Source: Mixta intestinalis (GTDB taxonomy: Bacteria > Pseudomonadota > Gammaproteobacteria > Enterobacterales > Enterobacteriaceae). From it: DNA of 64,000 bases. Positions 27,640 through 35,737 of this stretch are shown here, piece after piece; positions within the stretch are counted from its first letter, which is position 1, and the number at the start of each line of letters is the position of its first letter. The DNA lies in assembly GCF_009914055.1 (NCBI RefSeq), contig NZ_CP028271.1:3720001-3784000 (forward strand). The letters run 5' to 3'. Below the pieces are notes generated by a model. It made no database searches, had not been told where the DNA came from, and saw only the letters and a list, made by a program, of their open reading frames with translations. A program made the position numbers and the translations under genes.

Positions 27640-28407
27640 ATGGTTACTCAGACATCCGGTAAAATTAAGGTGCGCGATCTGAACTTCTGGTACGGGAAAT
27701 TCCATGCGCTGAAAAATATCAATCTGGAGATTGCCCGTAACCAGGTGACCGCTTTTATCGGGCCATCGGGCTGCGGCAAGTCTACCCTGCTGCGCACCTT
27801 TAATAGGATGTATTCACTCTATCCTGAACAGCGTGCCGAAGGGGAAATCCGGCTGGATGGCGAAAATATTCTTACCGAAACGCAGGATATTGCGCTGCTG
27901 CGCGCCCGCGTCGGTATGGTGTTTCAGAAGCCGACGCCCTTCCCGATGTCGATTTATGACAATATCGCCTTTGGCGTACGCCTGTTTGAAAAGCTGTCGC
28001 GCGCCGATATGGATCAGCGCGTACAGTGGGCGCTGAGCAAGGCGGCGCTGTGGAATGAAACCAAAGACAAGCTGCATCAGAGCGGTTACAGTCTCTCCGG
28101 CGGCCAGCAACAGCGACTCTGTATCGCGCGCGGTATCGCTATCCGTCCCGAAGTATTGCTGTTGGATGAGCCCTGTTCGGCGCTGGACCCGATCTCCACC
28201 GGGCGTATTGAAGAGCTGATCACCGAACTGAAACAGGATTACACCGTGGTGATCGTTACACACAATATGCAGCAGGCGGCGCGCTGCTCCGACCACACCG
28301 CCTTTATGTATCTCGGCGAGCTGATTGAATTCAGCGATACCGATACGCTGTTTACCAAGCCGCATCAGAAACAGACCGAAGATTATATTACCGGCCGCTA
28401 TGGTTGA
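27640..28407 (+). CDS. pstB: Phosphate ABC transporter ATP-binding protein PstB
   Basis: ATPase of 255 residues. Walker A GPSGCGKST is at 41-49; the ABC signature YSLSGGQQQRL and Walker B LLLDEP follow. The ATG at 27640 gives the usual start MVTQTSGKIKVRDLNFWYG and follows GAGAAAGAGAAG; the longer in-frame reading overlaps pstA and is not used. PstB energises uptake and, with PhoU, signals to the PhoR-PhoB system. Confidence 0.96.
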   Translation: MVTQTSGKIKVRDLNFWYGKFHALKNINLEIARNQVTAFIGPSGCGKSTLLRTFNRMYSLYPEQRAEGEIRLDGENILTETQDIALLRARVGMVFQKPTPFPMSIYDNIAFGVRLFEKLSRADMDQRVQWALSKAALWNETKDKLHQSGYSLSGGQQQRLCIARGIAIRPEVLLLDEPCSALDPISTGRIEELITELKQDYTVVIVTHNMQQAARCSDHTAFMYLGELIEFSDTDTLFTKPHQKQTEDYITGRYG

Positions 28408-28422
28408 TGACTGGAGAAACCG

Positions 28423-29157
28423 ATGGATAACCTTAACCTGAATAAACATATCTCCGGCCAGTTCAACGCTGAGCTTGAGCACATCCGCACCCAGGTGATG
28501 ATTATGGGCGGGCTGGTGGAGCAGCAGCTTACCGATGCCATTACCGCCATGCATAATCAGGATGGCGAGCTGGCGAAGCGAGTGATCGACGGTGACCAGA
28601 AGGTCAATATGATGGAGGTGGAGATTGATGAGGCCTGTGTGCGCATTATTGCCAAGCGGCAGCCCACCGCCAGCGATCTGCGTCTGGTGATGGCGATTAT
28701 CAAAACTATCTCTGAGCTGGAGCGTATTGGTGACGTGGCGGAGAAAATCAGCCGCACGGCACTAGAGAAGTTCAGCCAGCAGCATCAGTCGCTGTTGGTG
28801 AGCCTGGAATCGCTGGGCCACCATACGATTCAAATGCTGCATGATGTGCTGGATGCTTTTGCACGTATGGATCTCAGCGCAGCGATCGAAATTTATCGTG
28901 AAGACAAAAAAGTCGATCAGGAATATGAAGGCATTGTGCGTCAGCTGATGACTTACATGATGGAAGATCCGCGCACTATTCCCAGCGTGTTGACCGCATT
29001 ATTCTGCGCGCGCGCCATCGAGCGTATCGGCGATCGTTGCCAGAATATCTGCGAAATTATTTTCTATTTCGTGAAAGGTCAGGATTTCCGTCACGTCGGT
29101 GGCGACAGACTGGATAAGTTATTGGCAGGCGATGAAAACGGCAGCAGTCCCGCCTGA
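28423..29157 (+). CDS. phoU: Phosphate signalling regulator PhoU
   Basis: Cytoplasmic protein of 244 residues made of two similar three-helix bundles, each with the family motif of the E/DxxxD type (for example ELERIGDVAEKISR and AIERIGDRCQNICE) that binds metal. PhoU couples the Pst transporter to the histidine kinase PhoR to keep the regulon off in high phosphate. Last gene of the operon. Confidence 0.96.
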   Translation: MDNLNLNKHISGQFNAELEHIRTQVMIMGGLVEQQLTDAITAMHNQDGELAKRVIDGDQKVNMMEVEIDEACVRIIAKRQPTASDLRLVMAIIKTISELERIGDVAEKISRTALEKFSQQHQSLLVSLESLGHHTIQMLHDVLDAFARMDLSAAIEIYREDKKVDQEYEGIVRQLMTYMMEDPRTIPSVLTALFCARAIERIGDRCQNICEIIFYFVKGQDFRHVGGDRLDKLLAGDENGSSPA

Positions 29158-29173
29158 TCTCCTGTGTCCTGAT

Positions 29174-29206
29174 CAGCCGCGTCGTTTAGTGGCGCGGCTG
29201 AGTTTT
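29174..29206 (+). terminator. Probable terminator of the pst-phoU operon
   Basis: CAGCCGCG (29174-29181) pairs with CGCGGCTG (29193-29200), followed by AGTTTT. It begins 17 bases after phoU. The loop of 11 bases is long and the T run short, so strength is uncertain. Confidence 0.6.
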
Positions 29207-29226
29207 CAGGCGTAGTAAAGGATGCT

Positions 29227-29889
29227 TTAGCGAGTAAGTGACCAGCCGCGTTCGCGCCAGAGTGTCGGGAGCTGGGCCAGATCGTTAAATGGCGTTACCA
29301 GCGGATGATCGATTGGCCGGTTATGGGCATCGGCGCAGTAATAAAATACCGGAATACCTGCGGCCACGCCCGCCTGTGCGCCAGCTTCAGAGTCATCAAC
29401 GAGCAGGCAGCGCTCAATCGGCACCTGCATCTGCTGCGCTGCATGGAACATCAGCTGTGGATCGGGTTTCCAGTGACCGATATCGTAGCCGCTGTACAAC
29501 CGGCCATCAAAAAAGGAAAGCATACCGGTCAGACCGAGCGAATGCTGCATTTTCGGTATCGTGCCGTTAGAGACTACGCACATTGGCACACAGATCTGCT
29601 CAAGTAGAGCGTTTGCGCCTGCAATAGGTTGCAAATGGGCATCGAACAGGCGCGCCACCTGTTGACGATATTCCCGTTCGATCTCCTCTACCGGTGCGTT
29701 AAGAGGATGCTGACATGCTACGTCAGCAATAATGTCGTAAAGCTTTACGCCTTTATATTTTTCAAACATTTCCTGTAGGGAAAGCGTGGCGCCATAACGT
29801 GCAAAGGTGTCTACATAGGCCTGGGTGCAAAGACGTTCGCTATCCACCAGCGTACCGTCGCAGTCAAAAAACAGACATTCAATACTCAT
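29227..29889 (-). CDS. yieH: HAD-family phosphatase YieH
   Basis: Haloacid-dehalogenase-type phosphatase of 220 residues, reported in E. coli to act on 6-phosphogluconate. Motif I is FFDCDGTLVDSE (nucleophile Asp in DCDGT), motif II is the VVSNGT segment, motif III the Lys of HWKPDP, and motif IV LLVDDSEAG. It faces adeP divergently with 162 bases between, as in the E. coli yieGH region. Confidence 0.9.
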   Translation of the reverse strand: MSIECLFFDCDGTLVDSERLCTQAYVDTFARYGATLSLQEMFEKYKGVKLYDIIADVACQHPLNAPVEEIEREYRQQVARLFDAHLQPIAGANALLEQICVPMCVVSNGTIPKMQHSLGLTGMLSFFDGRLYSGYDIGHWKPDPQLMFHAAQQMQVPIERCLLVDDSEAGAQAGVAAGIPVFYYCADAHNRPIDHPLVTPFNDLAQLPTLWRERGWSLTR

Positions 29890-29974
29890 GTTGCTTCATC
29901 CTTAATGGTGCGGTCAGGCTCACTTTAACCGACTGAGTGCGGAATGCGAGCCATCAAAGGGATTTTCTCGCAAA

Positions 29975-29990
29975 CCGCAACCGTTTGCGA
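29975..29990. promoter_or_regulatory. PurR-box-like operator before adeP
   Basis: CCGCAACCGTTTGCGA matches the PurR consensus ACGCAAACGTTTGCGT at 13 of 16 positions. It lies 62 bases upstream of the adenine permease gene, a sensible target for the purine repressor. Confidence 0.6.
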
Positions 29991-30051
29991 AAAATAGTGT
30001 ACAGTTCGGTCAAAATCGCTAGCATACGCAGCGTCCTTTTCACCCGTTCGG

Positions 30052-31374
30052 ATGCAACAAATGACAAAACAAGGCTTATTGCAACGCCTGTTCCGGCTTC
30101 AGGAGCACGGCACTACGGTGCGAACCGAAGTAATTGCCGGATTTACAACTTTTCTGACGATGGTATATATCGTCTTTGTTAACCCACAAATTCTTGGCGC
30201 TGCGGGCATGGATACCCAGGCGGTATTTGTCACCACCTGTTTGATTGCCGCTTTGGGCAGTATTTTAATGGGCGTGGTAGCTAACCTGCCGGTGGCGCTG
30301 GCACCAGCAATGGGGCTAAACGCATTCTTCGCCTTTGTCGTCGTAGGGGCGATGGGGTATTCATGGCAGGTAGGTATGGGCGCAATTTTCTGGGGAGCGA
30401 CAGGGCTGCTGCTACTGACGCTGTTCCGTGTGCGCTACTGGATGATTGCTAATATTCCGCTTAGCCTGCGTACCGGCATTACCGCCGGGATCGGCTTGTT
30501 TATTGCGCTGATGGGCCTGAAAAATGCCGGTATCATCGTTGGTAATGAAGCTACGCTGGTTTCCGTGGGGGACTTAACTTCGCACAGCGTTTTGCTTGGT
30601 GCGCTGGGCTTCTTTATTATCGCCGTACTGGCGTCACGGAATGTTCATGCAGCCGTCCTGATTTCCATCATAGTTACCACGCTGGCCGGATTGCTGCTGG
30701 GCGATGTGAAGTACAGCGGTATCTTTTCCGCACCTCCGTCAATCGGATCCGTAATTGGCCAGGTTGATGTAAGCGGTGCGTTTAATATCAGCATGGCTGG
30801 TATCATCTTCTCATTTATGCTGGTTAACCTGTTTGACTCTTCCGGCACGTTGATTGGTGTGACCGATAAGGCCGGACTGGCGGATAAAGAAGGGAAATTC
30901 CCGCGCATGAAGCAGGCGCTGCTGGTAGATAGCGTGAGCTCCGTTGCTGGCGCAGCGATCGGCACCTCTTCCGTTACCGCTTATATCGAAAGTTCTTCTG
31001 GCGTATCTGTTGGTGGACGTACCGGCCTGATGGCAGTGGTAACCGGCATTTTGTTTCTGCTGGTGATGTTTCTCTCGCCGCTGGCGTCAATGGTGCCTGG
31101 CTATGCCGCTGCTGGCGCTTTGATTTATGTTGGCGTACTAATGACTTCCAGCCTGGCGCGGGTTAAGTGGGATGATTTGACTGAGGCGGTGCCCGCTTTC
31201 GTTACCGCTGCCATGATGCCGTTTAGCTTCTCAATTACAGAAGGCATTGCGCTGGGCTTTATCGCCTATTGCATAATGAAAGCCGGAACGGGACGCTGGC
31301 GCGAAATCAGCCCCTGCGTAGTGGTAGTTGCCTTACTGTTTGTACTCAAAATCGCGTTTATCGACGCTCACTAA
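30052..31374 (+). CDS. adeP: Adenine permease (NCS2/AzgA family)
   Basis: High-affinity adenine/H+ symporter (formerly purP/yieG) of the inner membrane, 440 residues, with 12-14 hydrophobic segments. The conserved N-terminal block EHGTTVRTEVIAGFTTFLTM and PQILGAAGMD match E. coli AdeP. Two in-frame ATGs (30052 and 30061) are possible; GGA just before 30052 would serve the second, while homology length favours either. An upstream PurR-like site suggests purine control. Confidence 0.92.
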   Translation: MQQMTKQGLLQRLFRLQEHGTTVRTEVIAGFTTFLTMVYIVFVNPQILGAAGMDTQAVFVTTCLIAALGSILMGVVANLPVALAPAMGLNAFFAFVVVGAMGYSWQVGMGAIFWGATGLLLLTLFRVRYWMIANIPLSLRTGITAGIGLFIALMGLKNAGIIVGNEATLVSVGDLTSHSVLLGALGFFIIAVLASRNVHAAVLISIIVTTLAGLLLGDVKYSGIFSAPPSIGSVIGQVDVSGAFNISMAGIIFSFMLVNLFDSSGTLIGVTDKAGLADKEGKFPRMKQALLVDSVSSVAGAAIGTSSVTAYIESSSGVSVGGRTGLMAVVTGILFLLVMFLSPLASMVPGYAAAGALIYVGVLMTSSLARVKWDDLTEAVPAFVTAAMMPFSFSITEGIALGFIAYCIMKAGTGRWREISPCVVVVALLFVLKIAFIDAH

Positions 31375-31376
31375 TT

Positions 31377-32132
31377 TTAAGGAGTTGCAGCATGATGCTG
31401 CAACTGCCTTTCCGGTGGCATACTGGTGAGCCGCAGCGTATGCGGCCCCATATTCGCCTTATTCATCTCAATATCACGTAGCGCAGTCCAGTTATGGTAG
31501 TTGTCGATCTCCCACAACCGTAGCCGGCTGGTGGCGGGCGACAATGCACATGACCAAATCAGTAAAGGTTCGACATCACATACGGCCTGCACATCAGCAA
31601 GCACCTGGGAGCGCAGCCGACCAGAGGCGGGATGCAGGCGTAATGACGTGCTGCAATCGCTGTTCTCTCCAGTCAATTTCAGTACGCTCTGGCGCAGCGT
31701 CCATATTTGTGTGATAGCTTCTAAGGGATCTTGCTGAGCGTTAATCCACGCACGCTCGCCGGAAGACAGGTGCTGCATATGATGTTCTACCGTCTGGCGG
31801 CTATGTGCCCGCACCATTTCCATATCGAGTCCGGCGCGGCTGTTCTCTTCAGCCAGCAGTACACCAATAACATTACCGGCATAAGCAATGCTGAAATCAG
31901 GAAGATCGGGATCGATAAAGCAGGGACGACCACTGTTGGTTGTGGTCAGAGCGGGCAACTGTGACATACCATAGACGCGCAGCATCAGCTCAGCCAACAG
32001 CATACGCGCTGCCAGATAACGACTGCGCCGTTTCTCGCCAAGGAAGCGGGCGCTCTCCACTATATCCGCTGGGATACGTTGTACATCTGCCCGATACTGA
32101 GCAAGCGTCCAGCGTACAAAATGACTTGCCAT
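31377..32132 (-). CDS. yieE: 4'-phosphopantetheinyl transferase YieE
   Basis: Sfp-like enzyme of 251 residues that would transfer phosphopantetheine from CoA to a carrier protein. The magnesium-binding motif is visible as AGLDMEMVR, and the downstream region WTLRQSVLKLTG corresponds to the family's KxxxxK area (here WTLRQSVLK, as in E. coli YieE, which also has a modified motif). The ATG at 32132 has GGAG six bases upstream and gives MASHFVRWTL, matching E. coli MATHF; the frame is open further upstream but unneeded. No carrier-protein or synthase gene is near. The gene converges with adeP, with 2 bases between stops. Confidence 0.85.
   Translation of the reverse strand: MASHFVRWTLAQYRADVQRIPADIVESARFLGEKRRSRYLAARMLLAELMLRVYGMSQLPALTTTNSGRPCFIDPDLPDFSIAYAGNVIGVLLAEENSRAGLDMEMVRAHSRQTVEHHMQHLSSGERAWINAQQDPLEAITQIWTLRQSVLKLTGENSDCSTSLRLHPASGRLRSQVLADVQAVCDVEPLLIWSCALSPATSRLRLWEIDNYHNWTALRDIEMNKANMGPHTLRLTSMPPERQLQHHAATP
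31383..31405. terminator. Palindrome at the adeP/yieE convergence
   Basis: Eleven-base arms AGTTGCAGCAT (31383-31393) and ATGCTGCAACT (31395-31405) are exact complements around one base. The element lies inside the last codons of yieE and eight bases after the adeP stop. It could end adeP transcripts, although no T run follows on the plus strand. Confidence 0.45.
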
Positions 32133-32358
32133 CTGTCGCTCCGTGAAAATGGTCCGATAATCATCCATCTTATTGTAAGAATTTTCTGAGATATTTGCAC
32201 CTCGATTTAAGAATAGTTTTCTACTTTTAGGATTAAGTTGAAGCCTGGCTGTTGGTGTAAACATACGTTGGTTCTATCAGTGAAACAGTTCATGTATCGT
32301 TTAATTTCTGCAAAAGCTGCTTGTAAGTATATAATCCGTATCTATAAAATATTGCTAT

Positions 32359-32392
32359 ACTAACAATAATTAAACCTGTAATTATTGTTAGT
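32359..32392. repeat. 14-bp inverted repeat, candidate operator
   Basis: Left arm ACTAACAATAATTA (32359-32372), spacer AACCTG, right arm TAATTATTGTTAGT (32379-32392): perfect complementarity over 14 bp. AT-rich dyads of this size with a 6-base spacer are usual for dimeric regulators. There is no T run, so a terminator is unlikely. The binding protein is unknown. Confidence 0.7.
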
Positions 32393-33271
32393 GAGTTAAT
32401 TAAGGTTGATTTGTGTTGGCAATGTTTTGTCTTTGTACTGAATTAATGAGTCGATTAAGTGCTTAACGCTCTTGTTCACTCAGCTTCAGGTTTGTCAATA
32501 TCCGTCAGGCCAGGGTGTCGTCTTTAAGCTTCCTCACGTGTTTGCCCCTTTCTGTTTGCGTTTACCCGCATGTTGCTGGTTAAAATTTTCATATCTCATT
32601 TTTAGCATGGTAAAAAAATCTACTTTCAGCCAGCTACCCGGTACGGGCAGTCGCTTTTTTCAAGAGGATCATGTGCTGAAAACATTATAAAACAACGGGA
32701 TATTTAATATTTGGAGGTTGATTATTATTTGTAAGTAATATCTTTCTGTATACGAAATGAGTAGCGTTGTTAGAGAAGAAGAGAGCATGTCCGAAGCGAG
32801 GAGAAAAATGGCCTCTCACCCGAATTTACAAGGATAAAGCGAACGTTTAGCTTGAGGTTTCCCGCTCTGTCCGCTGGCTTACAAATGGTTGAGAATCTGT
32901 TCCAGCAAGTTAATCAACAAAAAGGAAAAGGAAAAAAAGCTTAAATCAAAGGATACTTTCCCGGAAGGTAGCACTATTAGTGGCCTAATGCCGCTTCAAT
33001 TAAATAGTTGCTAAATTTTATTACAGTACCAATAAAGCATTATATCAATAGTCACCAGGGAAGCTAGTTACATAATAAACCAGTAGTGTGCGCTTTTTTA
33101 GCTTTTATGAAATTTCTTGCCGCACGGATGGCCTGGTTGATTAACGTAACGCTATTTATCGCTATAATAAAAAGATATTAACAGTAAAAGATAAGTCTTA
33201 GAAAACCTCTCATTCATCTCAAACTTTCCCATCAGGACCGTTGAGAATGGTCTTCAAACTTAGTCGAGACT

Positions 33272-33310
33272 TGTCTCATAAATTAAGATTTTTTAGGTAA
33301 AAATGAGACA
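33272..33310. repeat. Inverted repeat TGTCTCAT/ATGAGACA upstream of the LuxR-type gene
   Basis: TGTCTCAT (33272-33279) and ATGAGACA (33303-33310) form an 8-bp dyad with 23 bases between. GAGA/TCTC words recur from 33220 to 33460. The element lies about 380 bases before the response-regulator gene and may be a regulatory site. Function is inferred from form only. Confidence 0.4.
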
Positions 33311-33691
33311 TTAATTAGTTAACTTGAGATTTAAAGGTGAATTTATCTTTTAAAAAGATAAGTATATTTACTACTTTCATTAGATCTCATATTAAGTCTT
33401 ATTGCATTAATTAACTTAAAATCAATTACTTGCCATGCAATCTCAATCAATCTTGAGAACAATGATAGCAATTAGCATTAAATCATTTTATCGAAGCTTT
33501 GCTATTTTTGATTCCATTGTTTAATGTAGGTATGGCTTGTTAATAGGCTAAGGACACATTAGAATTGTTCAGAAATTATTGAGTGAAAAGAAATTAGCTC
33601 GCCTGCGTAGCATAAGCAATTAAGCTGCGTGTCGAGCTAACTATAGGGAACCAGCTGTCACCGGGTTAGCATCAGAGAAGGATATCTCAAT

Positions 33692-34333
33692 ATGTTGAAA
33701 ATTAACTTAGCTATATCAGATAAGTATCCTGCCATTCAGTATTTCCTTTGTAACTACGTCAAGGATGAATTAGGTTGTAATATCATTTCTGACTTTTCAT
33801 TGAGTGAAGCGGGCATCGTTCGCTCCTCTTGTAAAGAGAAGATAGATGCGATAATCACAGATCTTTCTTATGGAAATGATGAAACGCAAATTTATGGTGT
33901 TTCAAAAATCAGAGCCATCCAGCGAGCAGCACCAGAAGCCAAGGTAATACTATATGTAGAATATGACAATTTATCGATTCTGAAAAAAGCAATAAGCTAT
34001 GGTGCTGACGCTATTGTTAGTAAATATGATCCTGTAAGCGAAATGAAAAAAGCACTGTGTGAAATCTTTAGTAAAAAGCGCAATAGTGCTTACCTCTCCA
34101 AGTTCATTTCCTCTATTCTCGAAAACGACGTTGAAAAGACAAGCCGCTTAACGGCCAAAGAGTGGGAAATCATTCGCCTCTATTCAATGGGTCTTTCGCT
34201 GTCAAATATTGCTAAAAAACAAAATCGTGCGGTAAGCACTGTGGCGACACAGAAGTATAACGCGATGAAAAAACTAAACGTGAATACTAATAGCGAGCTT
34301 ATCCAGTACGCTTGCATGAACAATATTATTTGA
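33692..34333 (+). CDS. LuxR/FixJ-type response regulator of the secretion locus
   Basis: Protein of 213 residues with a receiver-like N-terminal domain (1-125) and a C-terminal LuxR helix-turn-helix (about 148-205, SRLTAKEWEIIRLYSMGLSLSNIAKK). The probable phospho-acceptor is Asp57 (IITDLSYG) and the conserved lysine is Lys111 (VSKYDP), but the acidic pair near the N-terminus is reduced to Asp10 and the usual Thr/Ser before the loop appears to be Val89. It resembles RcsB/FimZ-like regulators more than classical NarL. No kinase gene is adjacent. It lies 32 bases before the TolC-like gene in the same direction, so it probably controls the exporter, peptides and perhaps the fimbriae. Confidence 0.75.
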   Translation: MLKINLAISDKYPAIQYFLCNYVKDELGCNIISDFSLSEAGIVRSSCKEKIDAIITDLSYGNDETQIYGVSKIRAIQRAAPEAKVILYVEYDNLSILKKAISYGADAIVSKYDPVSEMKKALCEIFSKKRNSAYLSKFISSILENDVEKTSRLTAKEWEIIRLYSMGLSLSNIAKKQNRAVSTVATQKYNAMKKLNVNTNSELIQYACMNNII

Positions 34334-34365
34334 TCCTCGCTTTCTTATCACAAAAGGACTTGGTA

Positions 34366-35733
34366 ATGAACACCAGGAAGGTTCACGTCATCATGGCGTC
34401 TCTTTGTGCGGCGCTGGCTATGGCGCCTGCGTGCAGTTATAGCCTGACATTACAGGAGGCTGTGCTGTCAGCCAGCCTTTACGACAGTGAAATTAGCGCG
34501 GCGCGCAATGCACAAAAAGCAGAAAGTCAGAAAAGGTGGCAAGGCCTTGCAGGCTTGCTGCCGGTTATCAGTCTGAATGGTACTCACACCAAACAGGATC
34601 AGCCTAAAGCTACCTATGCAGCTGGCGTAACTCGCCATAGCTTTAGCGTTAGCCTTTCTCAACCGCTGTTTGATATGTCGAAATTCGCAACATGGAAACG
34701 TGGTGATGCTATAGCAAACTACGCGGACGTGACGCTTATGCAGGCGGAACAACAGTTGATCGCTAACGTAGCAGAAGCCTATTTTCGCGTTATTTTCCAG
34801 AGAGAAATCCTGCTCAGTGCCATTAATGCTAAAGAGGCTTTTGCTAAGCAGCTGAGCCAAACGCAGATTGCGTTAAAAGTAGGAGAAGGGACTCGACTGG
34901 AGCGGGATGAAGCGCAGGCTAACTATGATAAAGCGGTAGCGGATGAAATTGCGGCCAGAAACGATCTTGAAGACGCCAATATGGTTTTCAACAGGATTAC
35001 CGGGCGCAATGCCGATGAGGTCCAGCCGATAGATATGTCCTGCGTTACGCGCTCGCCGGTTCCTCAGGATCACAAGGCTCTGCTGGCAAAAGCAGCGCAA
35101 AATAATCTCAAGGTCCGCGCTGCGCTTTTCCAGCTGGATCAGGCGAAAGCCGATTTGATAGGGGCGCATGGCGCTCACTTGCCGGTCGTTACCTTACAGG
35201 CTGCTTACGGTACTAACTGGAGCCGTGCCGAAAATGCGAATGATTGGGATCAGGTATTTGGCACCACCTCAAAAACGCGTAACAGTAATGTTGGCATTAA
35301 TGTAGCCGTTCCACTGTTTGCTGGCGGAGCGCAAATCTCCCAGTCTATCGAAGCTGTCCGTCGCCGGGAGCAGGGGAAAGATTTACTGGAAGATGCACGC
35401 CGTAAAGCGCGTCAGGAATCGCAAAGTGCCTGGCTGAAACTGAAAAATGGTAAAAGCCAGTACCTGGCTGAAAAGAAAGCATTGGCCTCGGCGAAGGATA
35501 AAGTCAATTCAACTATCTATGGGCGTAAAGTCGGGTTAAGAACCATTATCGACGTGCTTAATGCTGAGCAGAGTTATTATAAGACTTTACAGGAATTAGC
35601 CAAAATACAATATGACTACTTAAATGCGGGTCTGAAGCTATCGATGGAGTTGGGTGAACTGGATTACTCAACGTTAAATTATTTCCAATGCCCGGTTAGT
35701 AATAGTCAGCAATCTACCAAACAAGGACGTTAA
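34366..35733 (+). CDS. TolC-family outer membrane channel of a type I exporter
   Basis: Outer membrane efflux protein of 455 residues. A signal peptide covers about residues 1-26 (MNTRKVHVIMASLCAALAM, cleaved near SYS), followed by LTLQEAVLSASLYDSEI, the typical start of a TolC repeat; the two internal repeats each have long helical stretches rich in Ala, Gln and Glu. ATG 34366 has AAGGA seven bases upstream. Together with the adaptor and ABC gene that follow it makes a full tripartite exporter, with a dedicated rather than shared outer-membrane channel. Confidence 0.88.
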   Translation: MNTRKVHVIMASLCAALAMAPACSYSLTLQEAVLSASLYDSEISAARNAQKAESQKRWQGLAGLLPVISLNGTHTKQDQPKATYAAGVTRHSFSVSLSQPLFDMSKFATWKRGDAIANYADVTLMQAEQQLIANVAEAYFRVIFQREILLSAINAKEAFAKQLSQTQIALKVGEGTRLERDEAQANYDKAVADEIAARNDLEDANMVFNRITGRNADEVQPIDMSCVTRSPVPQDHKALLAKAAQNNLKVRAALFQLDQAKADLIGAHGAHLPVVTLQAAYGTNWSRAENANDWDQVFGTTSKTRNSNVGINVAVPLFAGGAQISQSIEAVRRREQGKDLLEDARRKARQESQSAWLKLKNGKSQYLAEKKALASAKDKVNSTIYGRKVGLRTIIDVLNAEQSYYKTLQELAKIQYDYLNAGLKLSMELGELDYSTLNYFQCPVSNSQQSTKQGR

Positions 35734-35737
35734 TATA

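Larger units (their letters stand above)
32133..33691. other. Long AT-rich region before the secretion locus, no supported gene
   Basis: About 1.5 kb with no convincing protein gene. It holds a near-perfect inverted repeat at 32359-32392, a second inverted repeat at 33272-33310, and the presumed promoter of the downstream regulator gene. A short ATG frame at 32758 (26 codons) and an overlapping unstarted frame ending at 32938 in a Lys/Gln-rich tail may be gene remnants, but neither resembles a family I know. Low GC content and position between conserved genes mark it as the left border of an acquired island. Confidence 0.6.

Noticed and set aside
32472..32690. 72-codon plus-strand frame in the island leader
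   Set aside because: Starts with TTG, has no ribosome site, and its composition (Cys/Phe-rich, irregular) does not look like a real protein.
32742..32940. IS-type transposase remnant
   Set aside because: Short helix-like segment only; no DDE motif, no terminal inverted repeats and no target duplication found.
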